From: Polyangium mundeleinium
GTDB lineage: Bacteria; Myxococcota_A; Polyangia; Polyangiales; Polyangiaceae
Direction of reading: 5' to 3'
Assembly (NCBI RefSeq): GCF_028369105.1
Contig: NZ_JAQNDO010000001.1
Location: 6,728,501 to 6,792,500 of the forward strand
Length of the DNA stretch: 64,000 bases
In this document: positions 22,903 through 30,724 of the stretch, one piece after another
How the letters are laid out: every line of letters begins with the position of its first letter
Position numbering within the stretch: position 1 is the first letter of the stretch
Notes under the pieces: generated by a model
The model's input: only the letters and a program-made list of their open reading frames with translations
What the model was told of the DNA's origin: nothing
The model's database searches: none
Position numbers and translations under genes: made by a program

Positions 22903-23670
22903 ATGATCATCCGCCAAGCCTCCCTGGACGCCTTCCAGAAGTCGGCGATGAAGTCCTTCGAGGACGAGATGATCGTGCATTGCAAGGAGTTCTCTCCGAA
23001 CCTCTGCAAGACGCTCACCCCGGAGCAAGTGCGCTACGCGCTCCAGCAGGGGATCGAGCGCGCGGGGCGGTACGGGCTCACGCGTCGCGGCCCGGTGCAT
23101 TTCTACATCGACTGCATGCTGCTCTTCGGCAGCGGCTTCCCGACCGACCCTCAATACCCATGGATGGCCGAGATCCTCGTGCGCGACGATTTCGCCGAGG
23201 AGATGCTCAAGGCCGACGCCTTGCACGAGAAGGTATGCGAGTACCTCCGCGAGGTCGGCGGCGCGGACAGCCGTTACATGCGCGGCGCGCTCCGGAGGCT
23301 CCTCCGTCTCGCGCAAACGAACGATCTGCCGCTCCATCAAGACACGATCGAGCAAGACATCCTGCGCCTCCTCGCGCACGTCTGGCCGGAAAAGCTCTCG
23401 TATGGCGGCCCGGAGACGATGCAGCTCCTCGTCAGCGACGCCATCGGGCGCGCCCGCGACACGTACGGCTTCACGCAGCCCCGTTCGGTGGCGCTGATGG
23501 CCGTGCTCATGGTCGCCTTTGGTCATCGGTGCGACGACGATCCGCTGTTTCCGTGGATCAGCAAAACGCTCGCGCGGCGTGACGAGGACGGCCCGGACGT
23601 CGTCGCCGAGAAGCTCGAACGTCGCGCCACCGTCTGGTTCGAAGCGGTCCTGGAGAACGAGCTCGCCTAA
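22903..23670 (+). CDS. T6SS-module accessory protein, uncharacterised
   Basis: A 255-aa soluble protein with RBS GAGGAGCC. It starts MIIRQASLDAFQKSAMKSFE and contains GIERAGRYGLTRRGPVHFYI and LLFGSGFPTDPQYPWMAEIL. The last third carries a related pattern (RDTYGFTQPRSVALMAVLMV, CDDDPLFPWISKTLA). The two halves look like diverged copies of one helical unit. Similar proteins are, to my knowledge, seen beside VgrG or PAAR genes in other proteobacteria, but I cannot name a family. Its place between two candidate murein hydrolases suggests an adaptor or immunity role. It lacks a signal peptide, which argues against periplasmic immunity. Confidence 0.8.
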   Translation: MIIRQASLDAFQKSAMKSFEDEMIVHCKEFSPNLCKTLTPEQVRYALQQGIERAGRYGLTRRGPVHFYIDCMLLFGSGFPTDPQYPWMAEILVRDDFAEEMLKADALHEKVCEYLREVGGADSRYMRGALRRLLRLAQTNDLPLHQDTIEQDILRLLAHVWPEKLSYGGPETMQLLVSDAIGRARDTYGFTQPRSVALMAVLMVAFGHRCDDDPLFPWISKTLARRDEDGPDVVAEKLERRATVWFEAVLENELA

Positions 23671-23680
23671 GGGAAAGTCG

Positions 23681-24472
23681 ATGACACAAGCAAGACCCCC
23701 CGCCACGCCCGCCTCGGTCTCGAACGCAGATTCGCCTGCCTCGCCGTCCACCGTCCCCGACGCGAACCAGCCGGCCGCGCAGTCGTGCAGCACGTGCAAG
23801 GACAAGCGGGTCATCGTCATCGATCCCGGTCATGGCGGGACCGCCATGGTAGGCGGGAGCAGCCCGAACAACGCGACGGCCGTATCAGGCGTCAAGGAGA
23901 AGGTCCTGACGCTCCAGTATGCGCAGACCCTCAAGCAGCACCTCGACGGCGAGGCGTGCAAGGCCATTTTCCGAGGTCGAGGGTATTCCGACGTGCAGGT
24001 CATCTTGACGCGCACCTCGGACAACAATGTAGGGCTGAGCGCGCGGGTCAACGTCGCGAAAACGAACAAGGCCGACATCTTCCTCAGCATCCATTTCAAC
24101 GGCGGCGCGGCGGCGGCGCGAGGGACGGAGACGTTCTACAAGGCCGGCTCCAACGGCAACGCGAACCTGGGCGAGGACACGGCCCTCGCGCAGACCGTCC
24201 AGACCGCGCTCTTCGGTGCCATGAAGCGGATCGACGCAGGCGCGAAGGACCGAAAAATCAAGCCCGACACGGACACCAAGCACAAGAGCCTGGGCATCCT
24301 GAGGGACCCCGGCATCGGTTACAGCGGCAAGATGTGTCGATCGGTTCTGATCGAGGTGGAGTTCATCTCCAACCACCAGGTGGACGCGCTGCTCGTGAGC
24401 GGGGGCGGCGCCTCGGCAAACCGCAGCACGCTCATGCTCGCCGTCGCACGCGCCCTCGCAAATTCGCTGTGA
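23681..24472 (+). CDS. N-acetylmuramoyl-L-alanine amidase (Amidase_3), putative T6SS cargo
   Basis: A 263-aa zinc amidase starting at ATG 23681, 10 bp after the previous stop, with GGGAAAG ahead of it. After a Pro/Ala/Ser-rich leader of about 40 residues the catalytic domain shows VIVIDPGHGG (zinc His), GVKEKVLTLQYA (zinc Glu), IFLSIHFNG (zinc His) and SVLIEVEFISN (catalytic Glu). It cleaves the amide bond between MurNAc and L-Ala in peptidoglycan. The leader is not a signal peptide, which fits delivery by the neighbouring VgrG/PAAR tip rather than Sec export. No obvious periplasmic immunity gene follows. Confidence 0.92.
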   Translation: MTQARPPATPASVSNADSPASPSTVPDANQPAAQSCSTCKDKRVIVIDPGHGGTAMVGGSSPNNATAVSGVKEKVLTLQYAQTLKQHLDGEACKAIFRGRGYSDVQVILTRTSDNNVGLSARVNVAKTNKADIFLSIHFNGGAAAARGTETFYKAGSNGNANLGEDTALAQTVQTALFGAMKRIDAGAKDRKIKPDTDTKHKSLGILRDPGIGYSGKMCRSVLIEVEFISNHQVDALLVSGGGASANRSTLMLAVARALANSL

Positions 24473-24483
24473 CGGGGAGCCGC

Positions 24484-24793
24484 CGCGCCGGGGCGCTGCC
24501 CCGGACCCCGCGGGGGGCTGTCCGCCCCCTCGACCCCGGACCAGCCAGGGGCTGGACCCAGGGTTGAAAAACTGCGCTCCGCGCAGTTTTTCAAACAGGC
24601 CGACGAAGAAGCCGAGTTGCCAGCAGAACCAGCAGCGCGGCTGTCTTGGTGGGTCACGTCGCTGCTGGTCTTGACCGGGCCTGTTCGATGAGCTGCGCGG
24701 AGCGCAGTTCATCGAGCTTGGGTCCAGCCCCTGGCTGGTCCGGGTGCAGGGGCGGATAGCCCCTGCTGGGGCCTGGGGCAACGCCCCAGCGAA
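24484..24793. repeat. Inverted-repeat hairpin element, copy A (two arms)
   Basis: This fills the gap between two convergent genes. Arm 1 runs from a ggggcgctgcccc hairpin through a ggaccagcc-ggctgg hairpin to a perfect 14-bp stem with a 3-nt loop (24564-24594, TTGAAAAACTGCGC paired with its complement). Arm 2 is the same unit inverted, with a 13-bp stem at 24686-24714, and ends in the ggggc...gcccc sequence against the next stop codon. The arms are separated by about 80 unrelated bases. Copies recur at 25979 and 45713. It probably also acts as a bidirectional terminator here. Confidence 0.85.
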
Positions 24794-24794
24794 T

Positions 24795-25742
24795 TCACTC
24801 CCAGGCCCAGCCCACCTTGCGGAACCGCGCGACCAGCGCGTCCGTGAGCCGCCCCCGCACGACCCCGCTGAACGCCTCGCCCTTCACGGGATCCCTCCAC
24901 CGGCGCTCGCTGCCGTCCACCATGTCCGCGCGGACGCCCGCGAACGTCGATAACCAGAGCATCGTGATCCCCGTCTCGTGCGCCCACGTCTCCCGGGACT
25001 TGCGGCCGCCCTTCATCCCGACCTTGCCCGGCTGGTACGTCCCGCCCTTCGACATCGGGTGCATTTCATTCTGGATCACGGCCCCGAAGCCGCCGGGCAC
25101 CGCGTTCTGACGCAAGAGGTCGAGGAGCATCAGGTTGATCCCCCACGTCCGATGGTTGCGCGCCGCCTCCGACACGCACATCGCCACGCAAAGCCGCGCC
25201 ATTTCGGGGGGCGTTCCGACCAGAGGCTCGCCCTGCAAGAAGCCGAGGAGCGCCGCGGTCTTGTCCTTGCAGCCCGAGGAGCCGAGGTACATGGCCTTGT
25301 AATCGTCTCCGCCCGCGCGGTACGACGAAGCAGCCGCCTCGTCCGTCGAGGCCACGATGTGCGCATAATAATCTGGGGGCCCCACGCGCACGACCCACGT
25401 CCCGACCTGGAAGAGCTTCTCCGTCCCGGTCTCGCCGAGCGCGATCAGCTCCTGCATCCATTCCCCAGCCCCCGCCGGCTTCCGCACGACGAGCTCCACG
25501 GGCCCCGTGCCGGTGATTCCACGAGCCACGGAGAAGCCACGCACGTACGTCGTCCGCCCGCCGGTGCCCGGCGTCGAAAACGCAGTTTCCGTCGCGCTCT
25601 CGAGCATCGTGTGCACGTCCCAGCGCGAGAGCATCACCTCGCGGTGCTCCCCGTGCCGGACCCGGATGAAATGGCCCACGCCCGCGCCGGCCCACGCTTG
25701 CCAGTTCTCGAGTCCCTCGATCTTCTCCAGGTGCGTTTGCAT
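24795..25742 (-). CDS. Hypothetical protein between two hairpin elements
   Basis: A 315-aa protein starting MQTHLEKIEGLENWQAWAGA, with no signal peptide or membrane segment. Visible features are a Trp-rich N-terminus, GFSVARGITGTGPVELVVRK, a run of GDDYKAMYLGSSGCKDKT, NHRTWGINLMLLDLLRQNA and a basic stretch (GKVGMKGGRKSRETWAHETG). I do not recognise a family. It is convergent with the T6SS amidase and flanked on both sides by copies of the same inverted-repeat element. It could belong to the T6SS island or be an independent unit mobilised with those repeats. Confidence 0.8.
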   Translation of the reverse strand: MQTHLEKIEGLENWQAWAGAGVGHFIRVRHGEHREVMLSRWDVHTMLESATETAFSTPGTGGRTTYVRGFSVARGITGTGPVELVVRKPAGAGEWMQELIALGETGTEKLFQVGTWVVRVGPPDYYAHIVASTDEAAASSYRAGGDDYKAMYLGSSGCKDKTAALLGFLQGEPLVGTPPEMARLCVAMCVSEAARNHRTWGINLMLLDLLRQNAVPGGFGAVIQNEMHPMSKGGTYQPGKVGMKGGRKSRETWAHETGITMLWLSTFAGVRADMVDGSERRWRDPVKGEAFSGVVRGRLTDALVARFRKVGWAWE

Positions 25743-25978
25743 GGCTCCCCGGAGCGTACATGGGGAAAGGCGCTCGTGGAAAGGGCAAAACGAGCCTCAT
25801 CCTCTCACGATCCGCGCTCGGTCTCCGCGCGCATCACGGACGCGGAGTCGCCTCCGCGCTCGACCCGTCGCCCGGGTCGCCAAGGTCGCCCCCATCGATG
25901 GCAACAGGGGCGACGGCGCACGTCGATGGGGGAATGCGGGCGTTCACCGGTCTCCTACGTGCGGACGGGGAGCTTCGG

Positions 25979-26322
25979 GTACCGCGCCGGGGCGCTGCCC
26001 CGGACCCCGCGGGGGCTGTTCGCCCAAAGGCCCGAACCAGGCACGGCCTGGACCGAAGGTGGAAGAACTGCGCGATGCGCAGCTCTTCCAACGGGCCGGT
26101 GGCAAGACCATGGAGGGGGGTCTCGAGCTGGCGACGGGCACGTGGCCCGTTGAACCTGCAGCGCTGCCGTGGTCGTTGGCAGGATCGTCGCCGGTCTTGA
26201 CCCTGGCTGTTCGATGAACTGCGCGGAGCGAAGTTCATCGTCCTGGGTCCAGCGCCTCGCTGGTCCGGGTCCAGGGGCGGATAGCCCCGGTGGGGCCTGG
26301 GGCAAAGCCCCAGCGCGGCGCC
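25979..26322. repeat. Inverted-repeat hairpin element, copy B (two arms)
   Basis: Same architecture as the copy at 24484. Arm 1 starts cgccggggcgctgccccgga and includes the stem 26060-26090 (GGAAGAACTGCGC, one mismatch). Arm 2 has the stem at 26212-26240 (GATGAACTGCGC, one mismatch) and ends ggggcaaagcccc just before the amine oxidase stop. The spacer between arms (about 26091-26195) differs from copy A. The remaining gene-free DNA at 25743-25978 shows nothing I can identify beyond a possible promoter area for the minus-strand gene. Confidence 0.85.
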
Positions 26323-26332
26323 TCCAAATGAA

Positions 26333-27976
26333 TCACCCTCCCTTCATGAGCTGCGCGACCTCCTCCGCCGCCCGTGCGCCCTGGGAGGCGGCGCCCTCCA
26401 TGTGCCCCTGGAAATCGAGCGATGTGTGCTCGCCGCAGAAGAGCACACCGCCCTGGCGCGCCGCCTCGTGACCGCCGAACAGGATCCGCTGCCCCACGCG
26501 ATAATACGAATACGACGCCTCGTAGAGCGGGTTCAGGTGTGGCATCGATTGCGTCGCTCTCCCGTTCCAGTGCGTCTTGCCTCCTGGCAAGACCTTCTCC
26601 AGCCATCCGAGCCCCGCATGCGCGTCCGCGAGGACACCCGCGTCCTTGACGGTGGCGAAAGGCTTTCGTGTCGACATCGCGTCCGTCACGGCCCCGCCGG
26701 TGTACAGGACGAGGATCCCGGGCTCGCCGGGCTGGGCGCGGCTGACCTCCCAGGTGTTCTGGTAGCCGGTATCGGCATAGGTGGATCCATCACTCCTGCC
26801 GGGCCAGGGGCCCTCCTCGCGCCAGTAGCGGCGCGAAAACTGGAGGTGAAGCTTGCCGTTGTGCGCCCGGCCAAGCTCCTCGATGGCGAGGCGTTTGCGC
26901 GCATCGAAATGGGCGTCCCGCAGGTCGAGGGTGCGCAAGACGGCGAACGGGAGGGCGAGGACGACCCAGTCGGCCACGACGTCGATCGTGCCGGGCCCTC
27001 GCTGAAAGGTGAGGATCTGCCTCCCCGCCGGGCTCTCGCGCAGGCGGAGGAGCCGGTGCCCACGCTGGATCACGTCCGGACCGAGCGCCTTGGCGATGGC
27101 GAGGGGGATCTGCTGGTTGCCGCCTTTGATGTGATGGGCCTCGTCGGACTCGCCGAACATGGAGAAATGGTCGGGCTCGGGCTGGTGGCCGAGCAGGTAG
27201 ACGAGGTTCAGGGCCGACTGATCTCGTGAATCGGCGCCCCACTCGATGACGTAGGCCACGTCGAGGAGCTTCCCCAGCGGCGAGGCGTGCCCGCCGGGGA
27301 CCCGCGAGGCGATCCAGTCGAATACGCTCATTTGATCGAGCGCGCGCCCCGCGGGGGTCGCGTGGTCGTACGTGGTGGTCGCGCCCGCGGCGAGCAGATC
27401 CGAAAGGAGCGCGGGGTACATGCGCGCGAAATCGCGCTCGGCGTCGGCGACCCGGTAATAACGGCCGTCGAAGAAGTACGTGTTCTCCAGGCCGGACGGC
27501 TTTTCGCCCTCCAGGCTGTCCATGGTCAGGCCGAACCGGCGCGCGAGGGCGAACAGGGTGCGGTGGTTGCTATCGATGAGCTCCCCGCACCACTCGCTGA
27601 CTTGCCCTGCGTCCCAGGACGTGGTGTTCGAGAACATGCGCCCGCCGATGCGGCCGGAGGCCTCGTACACCGTGGCCGAGAGGCCGCGATCGCGCAGCGC
27701 GAGGGCGCAGGTCAGGCCGGCGATGCCGGCGCCGACGATGGCGATGGTGGGCTGTTCCGCGGCGCGGAGCGCGCGCGGCAGCGCGAGGGTCAACGCCCCC
27801 GCGGCTGTAGCGCCGAGGAAGCGGCGGCGATCGAGGGATACTCCACGGCGGGCCTCCTTTTCGCGAGCGGCCATGCGCGCCTCGCGCAGCGCGGCGGGGG
27901 TGAGCCCTCGCGCGCGCGCCGCGTGGTGCTCCGAGGCCAGCTTCTCCAGCGATCGCAAGAGTGGTGTCCGTGCCAT
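26333..27976 (-). CDS. Tat-exported flavin monoamine oxidase family protein
   Basis: A 547-aa FAD-dependent amine oxidase. A long charged n-region is followed by a twin-arginine signal (SLDRRRFLGATAAGALTLAL, about residues 47-66), so it is exported folded with FAD. The Rossmann motif IAIVGAGIAGLTCALALRDRG (about 76-96) and an Arg-rich GRIGGRMFS stretch bind FAD. The C-terminal FAD motif is near LFGGEHTS-type sequence (LFCGEHTSLDFQGHMEGAA). Relatives oxidise amines or amino acids to aldehydes or imines with H2O2 release; the substrate is not predictable. It lies 110 bp downstream of the caspase gene on the same strand, so read-through is possible but the spacing suggests its own unit. Confidence 0.92.
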   Translation of the reverse strand: MARTPLLRSLEKLASEHHAARARGLTPAALREARMAAREKEARRGVSLDRRRFLGATAAGALTLALPRALRAAEQPTIAIVGAGIAGLTCALALRDRGLSATVYEASGRIGGRMFSNTTSWDAGQVSEWCGELIDSNHRTLFALARRFGLTMDSLEGEKPSGLENTYFFDGRYYRVADAERDFARMYPALLSDLLAAGATTTYDHATPAGRALDQMSVFDWIASRVPGGHASPLGKLLDVAYVIEWGADSRDQSALNLVYLLGHQPEPDHFSMFGESDEAHHIKGGNQQIPLAIAKALGPDVIQRGHRLLRLRESPAGRQILTFQRGPGTIDVVADWVVLALPFAVLRTLDLRDAHFDARKRLAIEELGRAHNGKLHLQFSRRYWREEGPWPGRSDGSTYADTGYQNTWEVSRAQPGEPGILVLYTGGAVTDAMSTRKPFATVKDAGVLADAHAGLGWLEKVLPGGKTHWNGRATQSMPHLNPLYEASYSYYRVGQRILFGGHEAARQGGVLFCGEHTSLDFQGHMEGAASQGARAAEEVAQLMKGG

Positions 27977-28086
27977 ACGCGCCCTCCCAGCGGCATAGCT
28001 GGCGTCCGGGCGGGGTCATGTCACGGGCTTGCGCGTGACGGCATGGAGGCTCTAGGAACAACAGCAAGGGAGAGCCAAGAACCGGT

Positions 28087-30705
28087 TCATCCCACGCGGG
28101 TCATTTCGATCACGCCAGCGACGACGAGCTCCTGGATGATTCGTAGTGCGTCGAGGGGCGGCAATCCGGAGATGTCGACGACGTCCCCGAGGGGAAGTTC
28201 GCCATCGATGGCGTCGATGACGCAAGCCGCACGGTCGTCGGTGCCCATACGGGCGGCGGCATCCGACGAACCCACGAGCCGGGGAACCAGGAAGGTTGTT
28301 CGTTGCAGCTTCTCGCAAGAGATCTCGGCGTAATGGCGCGCGGTGAGGTTTTCGGGGTCGGCGGCGAGGATGGCCTCGGCGAGCGCGAGCGCCCCCTTGA
28401 AGTCGCCGTCCCAGCAGCGTTTGCCCGCCTCCTTGAGGCGTGCCGCCGTGAAGTAGTCGGGCGAGGTTCGCTCGTCGTTCGGCGCATCCGCGGCGGGCGT
28501 GAGGCCCCCGCTCCTGAGCGCAGCAAGCCTCGCTCGTACGGCCAGCGTGGGCACGCCCAGCTCTTTTGCGAGGGTCTGCGCGTCGAGAGCCGCCCCCGGA
28601 AGGGCGCGCTCTCTCTCCGCATCGGCAATGGCTGCGGTGAGCCAATCGTCCTCGTTGGCGCCGGACTCACGTCGCGTCGGCCAGCTCGACAAGGCGGAAT
28701 CGACGAGACGTTCCACGCACGCATGTTCGAGAAGGCTGCCCGCCGCGATCAGCTCCGGAACCTCATGGCTCGCCTCGACGAACGTGATCAGCCCCTCGCG
28801 CAGGAGGGGCGGCTCGGACCATGTCCCTCGCGGCAGGTCCGCCCCACGGAGCAGGGCGACACGCAATCGCAAGGCATGGACGTCGGGGCAGGGCCCGAGC
28901 AAAGACGCCACGTGATCCGCGAGGGCCTCGATACGCGTCGGATCGGGCGTCTTTTCGCGGGCCAAGAGGTGGGCTCCCAGGAGGCCGAGCATGGGATCGT
29001 CGAACGACGCGCCCGTCATGACCTTGGCGAGAGGCGGCGGCAGTTCGCCGGGCGCAGAAGCGAGCTGGCCGAGCCCGCTCTCCACCGCGCTGGCGACGTC
29101 GAAGGGAGGAGGACGATGCACGTCCCGATCGGTGGGAACCAGGAACATCCGCGGGGATTCGAACCGTGGCTTCCACGCGGCATGATCGATCACGATCTGC
29201 GTCGTGAACCCTGGGAACAGGCGGACCGCGATGTCGCGCTTTCCCGCCCAGCGCAGGCAGTACGAACCGGGCATGAGCCGCGCGGAGAACACGGACCAGC
29301 CACGCGTGTCGTCCCACGTGTTTTCACGATCGAGCTCGACGGTCACGTTTTCCCCATGGATCGACCACCCGGCGCCGAGCCGCACGGACCAGGGCGGCAT
29401 CTCCGCATCGAGCAACACGACGAACAGCATGCTCGGAGCGTCGACGATGTCCGCTGCACGCGCCGTGATCTTGGGAAGGGGATCCAGCCATGCGGTGCAC
29501 ACGGCGATCTCGTGATGAATCCGATGCGTCGGATGCGCGGGCAACCATGCCTCGAGAGGCCAGCTCAAGCTCCCGATGGACCTCGATGGGTCACGAGGGG
29601 AGAACGAGCCCAGCGTGACTCTACGGCCCATGCCGCCGAGCCGGACGACCTGCGGCGTGATTCCACCTTCCCGCGCATAATGGAAGCACCACCGGTTCTT
29701 CCCCGCGTGGAGCTCGTAATCGCCTGCCGGAACATCGAGCTCCCAGGGACCATGCCGCGGATCTCCCCGCATCACGACCTCGTCGTCAGGCCCGAGCAGC
29801 ACGACCTCGTATACGTCTGACGTCCATGCCTCGATGAAGACGACCTTCAGCCTCGGCGGACGCAGGGCGAACCCGAAGCGCGTCGCCACTTCGAGGCCGT
29901 TCACGACCTCCGCGCGCTGGGAGAGCCGTTTGCTTTTTGCACTCTCGGCGACGCTCGCTTCGAGATGATCCTTCAGCGATACAGCCGTCACCACCCCCCC
30001 CGCGCGCGCGGCTTCCCCGCGGAGACCGGCGAGGAGCACCTGCGTGAAAATGCCACGCGCCTCGGCCGACGTGTCCATCGAGACCTCCAGCGCCGGTCGC
30101 TGGAACTCCGTCGCGTACGCCACGAAGACACGCGTCGCCTGCGCGCGCTCGACAGGCCGTACGAAATCGATGTGCGGCGGCAGGCCCACGGCCCGCATCG
30201 CCCAGATGCGGCAGCAATCCAGGAAAAACGCGACCTCGTCGAACGCCCCCGAGCGGACCACGACGTCGAGCCACGCTTCCGAGCTGAGCGCCGCGCGGCG
30301 CCGGAGCTCCGACCAGTTGGCCATGCAAAGGGTGATGTCCGCGGCCCGGTCGCCCACGCATCCGTGCCCGCCGAAGTAGAAATAAAAGCGACGTCCGCCG
30401 CTCGTGGCCGCGCATTCGAGGAGGTCTTCGAGCGCGTCGTTGATCTCGTGTCCGATGGGCGACAGCGGATCCGGCATCGAAAGGACCGTGCGTACGTTCT
30501 CCGGCGAAAGGCGGCCGCCGTCGGGCTCGACCAACCACGCCGCGAACGCCTTCGCGTCGGCGACGGCTCCCTGGAGAGCACGAAGCTTTGGGTAATGGTT
30601 CACCCCGATGACGAGCGCATAGTCCTGCCCCGATCCGGGCGAACGAACGGGCGCTTCCGGCACCTCGTCCTCGTCCTCCAGCATCTCTCGTCGGCTCGCG
30701 GTCAT
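28087..30705 (-). CDS. C14 caspase-like protease with helical and winged-helix-like C-terminus
   Basis: An 872-aa protein. ATG 30705 (MTASRREMLE) is preferred because the preceding gene stops at 30725 and AGAGAGAAG precedes it. Residues about 28-260 are the caspase domain: YALVIGVNHYPKLRALQGAV, catalytic His114 in FYFGGHGCVGD and Cys165 in AFFLDCCRIW. The middle (about 300-520) is beta-rich, with repeated short blades (YEVVLLGPDDEVVMRGDPRH; SVRLGAGWSIHGENV). The last part is helical with a TPR-like stretch (FKGALALAEAILAADPENLT). It ends in DISGLPPLDALRIIQELVVA, which resembles a winged-helix end. It is the last gene of a four-gene operon with a TPR-CHAT protease. I infer an effector protease cleaving host proteins after activation. 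Confidence 0.9.
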   Translation of the reverse strand: MTASRREMLEDEDEVPEAPVRSPGSGQDYALVIGVNHYPKLRALQGAVADAKAFAAWLVEPDGGRLSPENVRTVLSMPDPLSPIGHEINDALEDLLECAATSGGRRFYFYFGGHGCVGDRAADITLCMANWSELRRRAALSSEAWLDVVVRSGAFDEVAFFLDCCRIWAMRAVGLPPHIDFVRPVERAQATRVFVAYATEFQRPALEVSMDTSAEARGIFTQVLLAGLRGEAARAGGVVTAVSLKDHLEASVAESAKSKRLSQRAEVVNGLEVATRFGFALRPPRLKVVFIEAWTSDVYEVVLLGPDDEVVMRGDPRHGPWELDVPAGDYELHAGKNRWCFHYAREGGITPQVVRLGGMGRRVTLGSFSPRDPSRSIGSLSWPLEAWLPAHPTHRIHHEIAVCTAWLDPLPKITARAADIVDAPSMLFVVLLDAEMPPWSVRLGAGWSIHGENVTVELDRENTWDDTRGWSVFSARLMPGSYCLRWAGKRDIAVRLFPGFTTQIVIDHAAWKPRFESPRMFLVPTDRDVHRPPPFDVASAVESGLGQLASAPGELPPPLAKVMTGASFDDPMLGLLGAHLLAREKTPDPTRIEALADHVASLLGPCPDVHALRLRVALLRGADLPRGTWSEPPLLREGLITFVEASHEVPELIAAGSLLEHACVERLVDSALSSWPTRRESGANEDDWLTAAIADAERERALPGAALDAQTLAKELGVPTLAVRARLAALRSGGLTPAADAPNDERTSPDYFTAARLKEAGKRCWDGDFKGALALAEAILAADPENLTARHYAEISCEKLQRTTFLVPRLVGSSDAAARMGTDDRAACVIDAIDGELPLGDVVDISGLPPLDALRIIQELVVAGVIEMTRVG

Positions 30706-30724
30706 TCTTCTCTCTACACGCGGA

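Noticed and set aside
24484..26322. Composite transposon around the gene at 24795-25742
   Set aside because: The flanking repeats contain no transposase frame and no clear target-site duplication could be seen. I keep them as hairpin elements only.
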